Of a DNA stretch of 64,000 nt, positions 52,182 to 61,199 are shown piece after piece. The stretch covers positions 2,604,001-2,668,000 of the forward strand of contig NZ_CP079946.1 in assembly GCF_019968905.1 (NCBI RefSeq). The letters run 5' to 3'. A model generated the notes under the pieces. The model did no database searches. It was not told the origin of the DNA and was given only the letters and a program-made list of their open reading frames with translations. Within the stretch, counting starts at the first letter, position 1, and every line of letters starts with the position of its first letter. A program made the translations under genes and the position numbers. Origin of the DNA: Corallococcus sp. EGB. GTDB lineage: Bacteria; Myxococcota; Myxococcia; Myxococcales; Myxococcaceae.

Positions 52182-52704
52182 GAAGAGCTCGCGCCATACA
52201 CCGGCCGTAGCCGGTCGCATTGTCGGACGTGCGTGACGGTGTCTCCCACCTGGAACGTGCGTGCCATGAATCAGGAGTCTAGCGGCCCTGGCACATGGAT
52301 CCGCCATGACTTCTCGCGGTCTCCTTGGCTATTCCTCGGGTGCCAGGAATGTGTCCAGCGAAGGCACGTCCTCGAATTCCTTTTGCGGGTCGAGGAGGGG
52401 GGCTGTCGGTCTCCAGGTGTCGTAATCCGAGGGCTCACCCATCACGACCGCGGACTGCTCCTCCTGATGCGGAAGGGCCCGTTGAGGAGTGCGGCATGCC
52501 GAGATGCACACCAGGACGAGAACCGCCCCGGGCGTATGTCGTGACGAGGGGCGGAGCAGGGCGCGGTCAATCATGAGTGAGTTCGATGCGTGTGTTGCGT
52601 CTCGGAGATTCCAACCCAAGACAAGGGGGGGAGATCTTTCATGCGAAGACCGCCCCCCACGGATTCACGACGTGCTGTACCAGCAGCTACGTGCCGCTAC
52701 TGTC
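52182..52704. repeat. Segmental duplication, copy 1
   Basis: This segment right of IS66 copy A is repeated at 63479-64000 with only two differences seen: a silent a/c change in the small lipoprotein gene, and one fewer G in a G-run near 52625. The second copy reaches the window edge, so the real repeat is longer. It includes the small lipoprotein gene and the end of the Cys-rich protein gene. Confidence 0.9.
52329..52574 (-). CDS. Small lipoprotein (duplicated, copy 1)
   Basis: 81 aa from ATG 52574. The lipoprotein signal (PGAVLVLVCISAC) leaves an acidic, Pro-rich mature peptide (GEPSDYDTWRPTAPLLD, EFEDVPSLDTFLAPEE) without a known domain. It is the last gene of a minus-strand run with 52687 and 54082. 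A nearly identical copy is at 63626-63871. Confidence 0.65.
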   Translation of the reverse strand: MIDRALLRPSSRHTPGAVLVLVCISACRTPQRALPHQEEQSAVVMGEPSDYDTWRPTAPLLDPQKEFEDVPSLDTFLAPEE

Positions 52705-54075
52705 GTCACAGCGACAAAATAGATCATTGCATACCAGGACCCCGTTCTGCCCACATGGGAGCCCGCATACTCCGTACGTCGGCGAACATTGGCTGCCGAG
52801 CTGGCAAGTACCGCAGGAGTACATTGTTCCACATCCGTCTGAAACGGAACCACACTGACGGTTTGCGCAGGCTGTCGCTTGTGGAATGGGTTGGCAGGTG
52901 CCACAGACATTGGCGGTCCCGGCTCCGCCGCAGCTGTCCGTGCCGGAGCAGGTGCCACAGGATGTCACCGTCCGGGACTGACCGCAGTTGTCCTGGCCTG
53001 TTACCGAGCCGCAGTTTTTTCCCTGCCGCGAGCAGAACTGGGCGTTGGTTTCGGGCGCGCAACCGCACTGATTGGCGACACCGGAGCCACCGCAGGTCTG
53101 TGGGGCTGTACAGGTGCCGCATGATGCGATGTTGCTCGTGTTTCCACAGATATCCGTGGCCTGGAGGGGGCCGCACTGCGCCGAAACCCTGTGGCAGATC
53201 TCTTCCTCTGACTCGGCAATGCACTCTCTATAGCCACACGTCGCCAAGGGATCGCGTTCGGCCTCCGGAAGGCTGTTCGTAACGAGCTGGCATTGACTTT
53301 CAAGGAGGGTGCTTGGCTCGTCGGACGGCTGTCTCAGTTGGCTCTGCCGCGTGATGGCCTGCTTGTAGAGGTCGATGGCAAGCTTCTTGTTGCCGGTTCG
53401 AGTGGCGAGTTCAGCGCGAGCCGCCAGGCACGCCACAAGGGCTGGCGCCTGCGCAAGGACTGCCTCCGCTTGCGCGGTGTTGTTCTTCTGCTCGTGGTAC
53501 GCGGCAAGTATCAATGCCTGCGAGCACTGTTGGGCGGGAACGGGCGCCTGCGGTGGGTCCAGGATCTCCAGCTTGGTTTGAGCGATGGCCCAGCCCTTCC
53601 AGCTCCCAGGAGTGGATCCTGTGCGGGAATCCAGAAGGAGCTTCAGTTTGTAGGTCCCAGTGGCCAGCAGCGAGGTGGCTTCTGGGGGAAGAATCACGAG
53701 CAACTTTTTCGGACTGCCAGGAGCAATCTGGGTGCTTGCTCCTACCGGCGTCAAGACTTGAAAGGGCCAGGACTGGAGCACTCCTTGTTGGTTCTTGACG
53801 GACAACTTGACGAGCCGTGTCCATTTTCCGGAGGGAACGGAAATCTGGACGGGCTGAACCGTGGCGATGCCTGCCGCCACGACCTCGCCTGCGGGCAAAC
53901 CAAAATAGAGCTGGAGGATGAGGGGCGAACCTCTAAAGGTGACGTTCGGGGGGGTGCCGAAAACGCCAATTCCCAGCTCAGGTTCGATGACTGTCTGGGC
54001 TTGGGCAGTGAATCCCTGAAGTGCGAAACAAAAGAGGAGCACCTGCAGCAGTGACGTCGATTTTCGAGTGTTCAT
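52687..54075 (-). CDS. Secreted Cys-rich protein
   Basis: 462 aa with a Sec signal peptide (LLQVLLFCFALQGFTAQAQ). The first 170 residues are beta-rich (VTFRGSPLILQLYFGLP). A short TPR-like helical stretch follows (YHEQKNNTAQAEAVLAQAPA, KLAIDLYKQAIT). From about residue 270 come many Cys in CGTC-type repeats (IASCGTCTAPQTCGGSG, SCGTCSGTDSCGGAG). The stop is 7 bp after the upstream metalloprotease stop region, so they are one operon. Lower GC than the neighbours suggests foreign origin. The function is unknown. Confidence 0.75.
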   Translation of the reverse strand: MNTRKSTSLLQVLLFCFALQGFTAQAQTVIEPELGIGVFGTPPNVTFRGSPLILQLYFGLPAGEVVAAGIATVQPVQISVPSGKWTRLVKLSVKNQQGVLQSWPFQVLTPVGASTQIAPGSPKKLLVILPPEATSLLATGTYKLKLLLDSRTGSTPGSWKGWAIAQTKLEILDPPQAPVPAQQCSQALILAAYHEQKNNTAQAEAVLAQAPALVACLAARAELATRTGNKKLAIDLYKQAITRQSQLRQPSDEPSTLLESQCQLVTNSLPEAERDPLATCGYRECIAESEEEICHRVSAQCGPLQATDICGNTSNIASCGTCTAPQTCGGSGVANQCGCAPETNAQFCSRQGKNCGSVTGQDNCGQSRTVTSCGTCSGTDSCGGAGTANVCGTCQPIPQATACANRQCGSVSDGCGTMYSCGTCQLGSQCSPTYGVCGLPCGQNGVLVCNDLFCRCDDSSGT

Positions 54076-54081
54076 GGTGCC

Positions 54082-56415
54082 TTACCTTTGGGGAGCGGCA
54101 ATGCGGTCATTGACGAGAATCTGATGCATGCAGTCGCCTCGGCTGGCACTTCCATGCCGCGAGCGCGCCCCCGCATTGAAGGTTACGCCTGTTTTTCTCG
54201 AGCAGAGCTGCTTGCCGGGTTGTTCTCGGTTCCGGATCCAGAGTCGCTTGACGCTGGTTGCTGTGTCAGTCCCCTCGCGAACAAGTGTCGCCCCGGTGTA
54301 ACGCATGTAGCAATCCTCGAAGCCACTGTATTGGTTTCCCGAGGTCGGGGAGAAAGTGACCTTGTCGAACCTTCCAGCCTGGCGATAATCCGGTGATGGA
54401 ACTAGTTCCACGAACGTATCCGCATCATAGAGTTCGGTGATTCGGATCGGCTCCACTTTCCCCTTTGCATCCTTCGCCTGGATGAATGCGTCATAAGCCC
54501 TTACGATAAATTCTTCGGAGACCGCTGCGTCGCCATGATGGTAGATGTTGACGGTGTGTCCAAGCTCGTGTGCGACAACCGACGCGATCTCCAGTGTGTC
54601 GCTGTCGAGGGTCTTTCTTGATAGCTCAACGACCGAATGGTCCTTGGGCGTGCCGTTGGCTGAAGAGTTCTTCCGGAATGTCATGGACTGCCCAGTCGGG
54701 GTGTCGACATCCTCATCGGAAGGGGGTCTCAAGACGACAAGGTGCTGATCGACAAGATGTCTGCCATCGGGCGCCCTGTTGAAGTTGATCACGCGGTGGT
54801 CGAGCTTGAAGTCACCCCGCCCCTCTGTCGGAGGGAACTCGCCGTCATCCAGTTGGTGGACACGCAGATTTGTGGTGGAGGCGAACAGTGTGATGCCTGG
54901 GTCTGCTATGTCCTTGAGCGCCATGTCCACAGAGAGGAAGTAATCCTTGGCTTTCGGATTCCCGCTGGTGTGTTTGCCCTTTTCCTGGAAGCCACGGTAT
55001 TCCTCATACAGTGTCAGGCCATCTCCTCTGTTTCCGTCGCCGAGTGGAATGTCCTCGTTGTCATCGGTGTCTTCCAGGTTCTCGACCTGATATTGCTGCT
55101 TCCAGCTGTCGGCGATGAAGGAGTCGCTCTTGCGCTTGGGGATACGCAATGCGCTTTCATTGGGTGCGGAGGTGACCACCCCATGGATGATACGTCCGTC
55201 AGGCAGCGTCGCATCCACCGTCATCTCGCCGTAGGCGCCCCAGTCGAATGAATCAACATACACAGTGGCGGAGTCATACAAGCTGTCCGGTGTCCGTCCT
55301 TCCTGGAGGGTCTCGCCGCCTGATGTCGCGTCCGTGATGTCGAGCGCTGTTTCCTGGGTGGGGCGCAACTCAAGGTCGCGTTCGTTATACTGCCCCCCGA
55401 CCAGTGGCCAGTTGCTCGACACCCCGGGGACTGTTGAGGACTTGAGCCGGAAGACAATGTTCTTGGCCTGGAGAGCTTCGGGTCCCAGGAGTCTGGCTGT
55501 CACCTCGAGTGAGTTGATGATATCTGAGCTTGCATCCTGCGACAGGGACTGGGGCGGGCCAGAACTGAAGGCGACGGCAACACCATCGAGAGGTGGGGCG
55601 TCGAGCATCTCGTCGGCTTCATCCACCGAGGGAGCGGAAGGCCGCCATTCGGCGTAGTTGTCGGGAGGCTCGATGAGGAGCTTGACCTCGTTGAGGTCCA
55701 TTGGCGAAAGCTGGAACGAGAAGTTGTAGGGGATCTTCTGGCTCTCTGAGCCACAAGGGGCAGCCTGGTCCTCCGTGACGTTCACGCTGAGTTCCAGTCC
55801 GCTCGCCGGAATGGGCCATGGCGTGGTTCCGAGTCCTGGGTACCTCAGCGCCGGTTTATAAACGGTCGAGGTGTGTGTTTCGACCGAGGACTCGGAGAGC
55901 GTGGTGATGAAGGCACTGCTGGTGTTGATGTCATGCCCATAGAGGAACCGGAAGTTTGGGCCCTCGTAGGCAGTTGCTTCTGGCGTCATGAACAATAATG
56001 CGAGTGTGTTGATTTTTTGGGAAGGGAGCGTCCAGGTCGTCCGATGCCAGAGCTGAGTGGTGATGTTTGTTTCCTGGATGCATTTGATCGTAACTGTTCC
56101 CTGGAACCGGCCCGTCCATGCGTAGAGAGAGCCGGCGTCCTGTGTCAGATACGCGATCCCCGCCCCCTGGTGGGTACATTCAATGGTGTAGGTTGACCCC
56201 CCTTCGGTGAAGGTCCGTTTGGCTGCGGCCGATGAGAACCTCACCGTGCCACCGTAGACCTTGACGTTCTCGAAGCGCGTGTTGCCCAGGGCAGAGGTCT
56301 TGCTTCGGAGCTGAAGCGCGTCGTCATTCGAAGTCGATGGGCGGCAGGCTGTGATTGCCAGTAATGCGAAGACTGCAGATATCTGCCGCAGAGTGGGCGA
56401 TGAAGTGCGGGCCAT
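54082..56415 (-). CDS. HExxH metalloprotease-like lipoprotein
   Basis: 777 aa. The lipoprotein signal ends in ITAC. The long N-terminal two thirds are beta-rich with no domain I recognise. The zinc motif HELGHTVNIYHH lies near residue 622 (HExxHxxxxxH). After it VEPIRITELYDAD and a Cys-containing tail follow. It is probably a surface or secreted zincin. It heads the minus-strand operon with 52687 and 52329 and has lower GC and less biased codon use than the flanking chromosome, which suggests recent transfer. Confidence 0.8.
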   Translation of the reverse strand: MARTSSPTLRQISAVFALLAITACRPSTSNDDALQLRSKTSALGNTRFENVKVYGGTVRFSSAAAKRTFTEGGSTYTIECTHQGAGIAYLTQDAGSLYAWTGRFQGTVTIKCIQETNITTQLWHRTTWTLPSQKINTLALLFMTPEATAYEGPNFRFLYGHDINTSSAFITTLSESSVETHTSTVYKPALRYPGLGTTPWPIPASGLELSVNVTEDQAAPCGSESQKIPYNFSFQLSPMDLNEVKLLIEPPDNYAEWRPSAPSVDEADEMLDAPPLDGVAVAFSSGPPQSLSQDASSDIINSLEVTARLLGPEALQAKNIVFRLKSSTVPGVSSNWPLVGGQYNERDLELRPTQETALDITDATSGGETLQEGRTPDSLYDSATVYVDSFDWGAYGEMTVDATLPDGRIIHGVVTSAPNESALRIPKRKSDSFIADSWKQQYQVENLEDTDDNEDIPLGDGNRGDGLTLYEEYRGFQEKGKHTSGNPKAKDYFLSVDMALKDIADPGITLFASTTNLRVHQLDDGEFPPTEGRGDFKLDHRVINFNRAPDGRHLVDQHLVVLRPPSDEDVDTPTGQSMTFRKNSSANGTPKDHSVVELSRKTLDSDTLEIASVVAHELGHTVNIYHHGDAAVSEEFIVRAYDAFIQAKDAKGKVEPIRITELYDADTFVELVPSPDYRQAGRFDKVTFSPTSGNQYSGFEDCYMRYTGATLVREGTDTATSVKRLWIRNREQPGKQLCSRKTGVTFNAGARSRHGSASRGDCMHQILVNDRIAAPQR

Positions 56416-56562
56416 GTCTGGTGAGTGCTTTCGGATCTGGTGATGAGGGAACTGAACGCGACGGGCGTCCCCGGCCTATGTTTAACATAGTACGCCGGGG
56501 TGGGATGCCAGTTCCGTGCCAGGTTTCCGTGACGTAGGGCCGGGCTTGCTGGAAAGAGGAAA

Positions 56563-56591
56563 GGGGCGGCCCTCCCATGTGGAGGCCCCCC
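56563..56591 (-). terminator. Terminator-like hairpin
   Basis: An imperfect GC hairpin (cctcc/ggagg core extended by G/C pairs) is followed on the minus strand by tttcctcttt. It lies just past the end of the MYXO-CTERM gene fragment. Confidence 0.5.
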
Positions 56592-56616
56592 TCGTTACTT
56601 CAGGACGTCAGGACGA

Positions 56617-57141
56617 CTACGCCGATTTGCGACGGCGCAGCATGCCCATGGCCGCGAAGAGCGCCATTAGCGGAGCCATGCCGCCCACAGAGCCAACGGC
56701 GGACGAGCAGCCGCCGCCCTCTTCCTCGACCTTCGGGACGGTGACCTTCACCTCGGCGGTGCTGGTGGCACCGGCCGCGTCCTTCACCGTCACGGTGAAG
56801 GTGTGGGTCTCCGCCGTGGTCTTCTTCGCTGGCGTGAAGCTGGCTTCGGCGGAGTTGGCGCCCGACAGCGTCGTCGCCGCGCCACCCGTCTGCACCCAGG
56901 CGTTTGTCAGCGCCTCGTTGTCCGGATCCGTGGACGTCGAGGCGTCCAGCTTCACCTGCTCACCGCCGCGAGCACCGGAGATGAGCCGGGCCTTGGCGAC
57001 CGGCGCCTGGTTCACGTTCGTCACCATGACCGAGTAGACGAACTGACCGGCCGTCGCGCCGTCCGCGTCCGTCACCACCAGTCTGAAAGCCAGGGCCGTG
57101 TTGCCCTGCACCTGCGGCGCGGTGAAGCCCAGCTCCCTCAA
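56617..57141 (-). pseudogene. 3' fragment of a PKD/REJ-type MYXO-CTERM surface protein
   Basis: 174 codons with no signal peptide: a beta-sandwich of PKD/cadherin type (ALAFRLVVTDADGATAGQF, QVKLDASTSTDPDNEALTN, HTFTVTVKDAAGATSTAEV). It ends in a Gly/Cys motif (EEEGGGCSS), a hydrophobic helix and the basic end LRRRKSA, i.e. a MYXO-CTERM sorting tail. The missing N-terminus lies where the M20 repeat region begins, so this is the surviving 3' end of a larger surface-protein gene. Confidence 0.65.
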
Positions 57142-57195
57142 GCAGGTGCGGAGGTGGCGAGCGCGGGGCTTGAGGCAGCGGCCAGGAAAGAGCGG

Positions 57196-57509
57196 ATGGC
57201 GGAGGCCCGGCGCCCGCGTGCTCGACAGCGCGGGAGTTCACCAGGAGGAACCATGTCGGCTGCATCACGGGTGATGGCGGGGCAGGGCGACATCCGAACG
57301 TGGCAGGAGGATTTTTACCGAGAGCTACATCAGCATCCGGAGCTCTCCCACCACGAGAACGCGACAGCGCGGAAGGTGGCCGAGCGGCTCAAGCAGGCGG
57401 GCTCTCAGGTGCACTCTGGAGTCGGCGGCACCGGCGTCGTCGGGGTGTTGCGCAATGGGGACGGCCCCACGGTGCTGCTCCGGGCGGACATGGATGCGCT
57501 GCCCGTCCG
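57196..57509 (+). repeat. Direct repeat, M20 segment copy 2
   Basis: 314 bp matching 49380-49693. This copy keeps the ATG (57253) and continues past the point where copy 1 breaks off. Confidence 0.85.
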
Positions 57510-57713
57510 TGAGACGACCGGGCTGCCCTATGCCAGCACCGTCACCACGACCAATGCCGACGGCGACGCGGTTCCGGTGTCGCATGCCTGTGGCCACGAC
57601 ATGCACGTCGCGTGTCTGCTCGGAGCGGCCCACCTGTTGGCGGCGGGGCACCGAACACTGGAACGGCCGGGTCGTCACGCTGTTCCGGCCGGCCGAGGAG
57701 ACCGGAGACGGAG
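57253..57713 (+). pseudogene. M20 amidohydrolase, 5' remnant copy 2
   Basis: From ATG 57253 (GGAGGA upstream) the frame encodes an M20 amidohydrolase N-terminus up to the metal-binding SHACGHDMHVACLL. Near 57660 a frameshift moves the family-like sequence (WNGRVVTLFRPAEETGDG) into another frame. At 57714 the IS21-family element cuts the gene. It is therefore frameshifted and truncated. Confidence 0.85.
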
Positions 57714-57863
57714 TGTCGTAGCTCGGCGTAACAGGTCCTCCGGAGTTCGGCGAACCCGGTCGGGGTGAGTTCGGCCAAACCGGTCCGCACCGGTTCGGCC
57801 AACCCGGTCCCCCGGGCGTCCCGCCGACAGGCCACGCTGGCTTCCCTTGGAAAGGGAAGTGGC

Positions 57864-59456
57864 GTGAGTAACCGGAGAGTGGAGATGGACTGGCTGCAGG
57901 AATTGGTGCGGTTGCACCGCCTGGGCACGCCCGCGCGGCAAGTGGCCCGGGTGCTGCGCATGGGCGTGAACGTGGAGCGCAGCTATCGGCGCGTGCTGGA
58001 AGCGGCGGGGCTGCTGCGGGGCGACGTGCAGGTGCTGCCCGAGCTCGAGGTGCTCAAGGCCGCAGTGCTGGCGGGGCGGCCCGCGGCCCCGCCAGCGCCC
58101 CAGCAAACGTCCAGCCTGGAGGCACACCGCGCCCAGGTGGAAGCGTGGGTGGCGAAGGGACTGCAGCCACAGGCCATCTTCACCCGGTTGCAGATGGAGG
58201 CGGGGGTGCCGGCAGGCAGCCTCTCGGCCGTCAAGCGCCTGGTGGGCAGCGTGCGTCGGGCGCAGGGCGTGAGTGAAGAGGACGTCGCCATCCCCGTGGA
58301 GACGGCCCCAGGCGAAGTCGCGCAGGTGGACTTCGGTGAAGTGGGCCGATTGTACGACGCAGACGCAGGGACTCTGCGTCGCGCCTGGGTGTTCGTCAGG
58401 GTGCTCGGCTATAGCCGCCACCTCTTCGCCACGGTGGTTTTCGACCAGCGTGTGGAGACGTGGCTGCGCTGCCACGAGGCCGCCTTCACGTACTTTGGCG
58501 GGGTGCCCCGGTGCGTGGTGCCCGACAACCTCAAGGCGGCGGTGGTGCGCGCTGCTTTCGGGGTGGACGGGGAGCGGGCCCTGCAGCGCAGCTACCGCGC
58601 GCTGGCGCGCCACTACGGCTTCATCGTCGACCCGGCCCCTCCTCGCGCCCCTGAGAAGAAAGGCAAGGTGGAGGCGGGCGTGCGCTACGTGAAAGGCAAC
58701 TTCTTCGCCGGGAGGGCCGGAGAGGACGCGCGCGAGTGCGAGGCCGCACTGCAGCGCTGGCTGCGGGACGTGGCGTCGGTGCGCGTGCACGGCACGACGG
58801 GGCGTCAGCCGCGCCTCCTCTTCCAGCAGGCCGAAGCCGAGGCGCTGCGTGCGCTGCCGGCGGCCGCGTGGGCGCCCGAGGTGTGGCACGAGGCCCGCGT
58901 GCACCGCGACGCCCACGTCATGTACGGCCGACGGCTGTACTCAGTGCCGTGGCGTCTCATCGGCCAGCGCGTCTGGCTGTGCGTCACGGCCTACGACGTG
59001 CGCGTGTACGCCCAGGACGAGCGCGTGGCCACCCACCCGCTGCGCGGCGAGGGCCACCGCAGCACCGTGGAGTCCCACCTGCCCGAGGCGCGCGCGGCCC
59101 TGCGCCACCGCAGCCGCGGCCACTGGGAGACACGGGCGGCCCGGCTGGGCCCGCACACCGAGGCGTACGTGCGCGCCGTCTTCGACGCCGATGACGTCCT
59201 CAGCCAGCTGCGCTGCGTGCAGGCCATGGTGGTGCACCTGGAGGGCTTCCCGCGCGAGCGGGCCGAGGCCGCGTGCCGCCGGGCGCTGCACTTCGGCAAC
59301 CTGCGCTACCAGGGCCTCAAGGACATCCTGCGCCGCGGCCTGGACTTGCAGCCGTTGCCCCAGGACGGGCACCTGGCCCTCGCCACGCCCGCCGCCACGG
59401 CTGCGTCGCCGGCGCCCCGCTACGCGCGCGACGTGCGCACGCTGCTGCTGCGTTAG
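57864..59456 (+). CDS. istA: IS21-family transposase IstA
   Basis: 530 aa from GTG 57864 (AAGGGAAG upstream); ATG 57885 (MDWLQELV) is an alternative. An N-terminal helix-turn-helix (LHRLGTPARQVARVLRMGVN) is followed by the DDE integrase core: VAQVDFGEVG (Asp), CVVPDNLKAAV (Asp) and PEKKGKVEAGVRYVKG (Glu). Intact in length. IstA cuts and joins the element ends, with IstB as its ATPase helper. Confidence 0.92.
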   Translation: MSNRRVEMDWLQELVRLHRLGTPARQVARVLRMGVNVERSYRRVLEAAGLLRGDVQVLPELEVLKAAVLAGRPAAPPAPQQTSSLEAHRAQVEAWVAKGLQPQAIFTRLQMEAGVPAGSLSAVKRLVGSVRRAQGVSEEDVAIPVETAPGEVAQVDFGEVGRLYDADAGTLRRAWVFVRVLGYSRHLFATVVFDQRVETWLRCHEAAFTYFGGVPRCVVPDNLKAAVVRAAFGVDGERALQRSYRALARHYGFIVDPAPPRAPEKKGKVEAGVRYVKGNFFAGRAGEDARECEAALQRWLRDVASVRVHGTTGRQPRLLFQQAEAEALRALPAAAWAPEVWHEARVHRDAHVMYGRRLYSVPWRLIGQRVWLCVTAYDVRVYAQDERVATHPLRGEGHRSTVESHLPEARAALRHRSRGHWETRAARLGPHTEAYVRAVFDADDVLSQLRCVQAMVVHLEGFPRERAEAACRRALHFGNLRYQGLKDILRRGLDLQPLPQDGHLALATPAATAASPAPRYARDVRTLLLR

Positions 59457-59511
59457 CGCCCCCTCCTCGCTGTCCCCGCAGTCCCACCCCGCTCAAGGAG
59501 TGTCCCGCCGC

Positions 59512-60294
59512 ATGAGTACCTATGACGAGCTCGTCCCCGTGCTGAAGAAGCTGCGCCTGTCCGGGCTGCTGCAGTCCCTCGAGGTGCGCTGCCGCGAGGC
59601 GGCCGACGCCAACCTGTCGCTGACGGAATTCCTCTACCGACTCCTGGCCGACGAGGTGGAGCGCCGCGACGGCAAGCAATTGGACGTGCGCATGCGCCGT
59701 GCCGCCTTCGAGCGGCCCAGCACCCTGGAGGACTTCGACTTCTCCTTCAACACCTCCGTCCCTCGCACCAAGGTGCTGGAGCTGGGCACCTGCGCCTTTG
59801 TCGAGCGGCAAGAGAATGTGCTGGTGGTGGGCCCGGCGGGCGTCGGCAAGAGTCACCTCGCCCAGGCGCTGGGGCAGCGAGCTTGCCGCGCCGGCCACGC
59901 CGTCCTCTACGTGAGCGCCCACGACATGCTCACGCAGTTGCGAGCCTCACGCGCCGACAACGGCTACGAGCGTCGCCTCCTGCGCTTCACCACGCCAGCC
60001 CTGCTCATCGTCGACGACCTCGGACTGCGGCCCCTTACGGGTGAGGAGGGCATCGACTTGTACGAGATTGTCCGCCGTCGCTACGAGCGCGCGGCCACTT
60101 GCATCACCTCCAATCGCGCCTTGGAGGAGTGGCCGCCGCTGTTTGGTGACGCACTGCTGGCCAGCGCCGCCATGGACCGGTTGCTGCACCACTCCCATGT
60201 CCTCACCATCGAGGGTGACAGCTACCGTAACCCTCCGCCCGCCAAGCGCACCCGCGCTCCGCGCGCGGCCCAGGTCGAGACTGCCGCACGCTGA
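59512..60294 (+). CDS. istB: IS21-family helper ATPase IstB
   Basis: 260 aa from ATG 59512, with AAGGAG upstream. A DnaC/IstB AAA+ ATPase: N-terminal helices (LKKLRLSGLLQSLEVRCREA), Walker A VGPAGVGKSH, Walker B LLIVDDLGLRPL, sensor ITSNRALEEWP and the C-terminal AAMDRLLHHSHVLTIEGDSY. It loads on DNA and directs IstA. The stop lies about 100 bp before the start of IS66 copy B. Confidence 0.95.
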   Translation: MSTYDELVPVLKKLRLSGLLQSLEVRCREAADANLSLTEFLYRLLADEVERRDGKQLDVRMRRAAFERPSTLEDFDFSFNTSVPRTKVLELGTCAFVERQENVLVVGPAGVGKSHLAQALGQRACRAGHAVLYVSAHDMLTQLRASRADNGYERRLLRFTTPALLIVDDLGLRPLTGEEGIDLYEIVRRRYERAATCITSNRALEEWPPLFGDALLASAAMDRLLHHSHVLTIEGDSYRNPPPAKRTRAPRAAQVETAAR

Positions 60295-60390
60295 CACCTG
60301 GCGCAGCCCCTGCCGGACCGGTTTGGCCGAACCCGCGCGGCCCACTCCGTCGCAATTCCTGGGCGCTTCACGTCCGGACCTGGTTGGCCG

Positions 60391-60398
60391 AACCGAAC
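60391..60398. repeat. 8-bp target site duplication, left
   Basis: aaccgaac directly left of IS66 copy B; the same 8 bp is at 62804-62811. Eight bp is the usual IS66 duplication length. Confidence 0.9.
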
Positions 60399-60468
60399 GT
60401 AACCGTCCGGCCAACGACGTGCCGTGAGGGATTGCCGGGGTAGCGGGGCGCGGCGGACGCTGCTGGGC

Positions 60469-60783
60469 ATGGCGAAGCAGGTGGAGAAGCCGGAGTGGGC
60501 GCGCATCGCGGAGGCCTTTGAGGCGAGCGGGCAGACGCAGCGGGAGTTCGCGTTGGCGCACGGCATGCGGCTGAGCACGTTGCAGTCGTGGGTGTACCGG
60601 CATCGGCGGTCCGCTCCATCGCGAGCGGAAGCCGTGCGGCTGTTGCCGGTGCGAGTGGCGAGCGCCCCCGCGGCGCCGGAGTCCCTGCTGGAGGTGGTGG
60701 CCACGAGCGGAGCGCGGGTGCGATTCGCGGTAGGCACCGACGTCGGTTACGTGGCCCGGCTCGTCGCCGCGTTGGGGCGCTGA
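60469..60783 (+). CDS. tnpA: IS66 accessory protein TnpA (copy B)
   Basis: 104 aa, same sequence as the copy at 49847 and the same layout ahead of tnpB. The open frame extends upstream to 60424. Confidence 0.85.
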   Translation: MAKQVEKPEWARIAEAFEASGQTQREFALAHGMRLSTLQSWVYRHRRSAPSRAEAVRLLPVRVASAPAAPESLLEVVATSGARVRFAVGTDVGYVARLVAALGR

Positions 60784-60787
60784 AGCG

Positions 60788-61153
60788 ATGTTCGCCCTGC
60801 CTGCGTCGGTGCGCGTGGTGCTGGCGATGGAGCCGGTGGACATGCGCAAGTCGATTGACGGCCTCATGGCGCTGGTGCGCACGGCGTGGGGCGAGGACGT
60901 CTACTCGGGGCACCTCTTCGCCTTCGTCTCCAGGCGAGGCGACCGCATCAAGGTGCTGACGTGGAGCCGGGGCGGCTTCGTGCTTCTCTACAAGCGGCTG
61001 GAGACGGGCCGCTTCCGGCTGCCGCCGGTGGACGCGGGCGCGCAGGCAGTGACGCTGGACGCCACGCAGTTGGCGATGCTGCTGGACGGCATCGACGTGG
61101 CCCAGGTGAGGCGCCAGCCCGCCTGGGCACCTCCCGGGCGTACGGGCAGCTGA
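60788..61153 (+). CDS. tnpB: IS66 accessory protein TnpB (copy B)
   Basis: 121 aa, identical to the copy at 50166. Intact. Confidence 0.95.
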   Translation: MFALPASVRVVLAMEPVDMRKSIDGLMALVRTAWGEDVYSGHLFAFVSRRGDRIKVLTWSRGGFVLLYKRLETGRFRLPPVDAGAQAVTLDATQLAMLLDGIDVAQVRRQPAWAPPGRTGS

Positions 61154-61199
61154 CGTGCCCGGCTCGGGACGCGGCGTGGCGCAGGCGTGTTGAGGTTGG

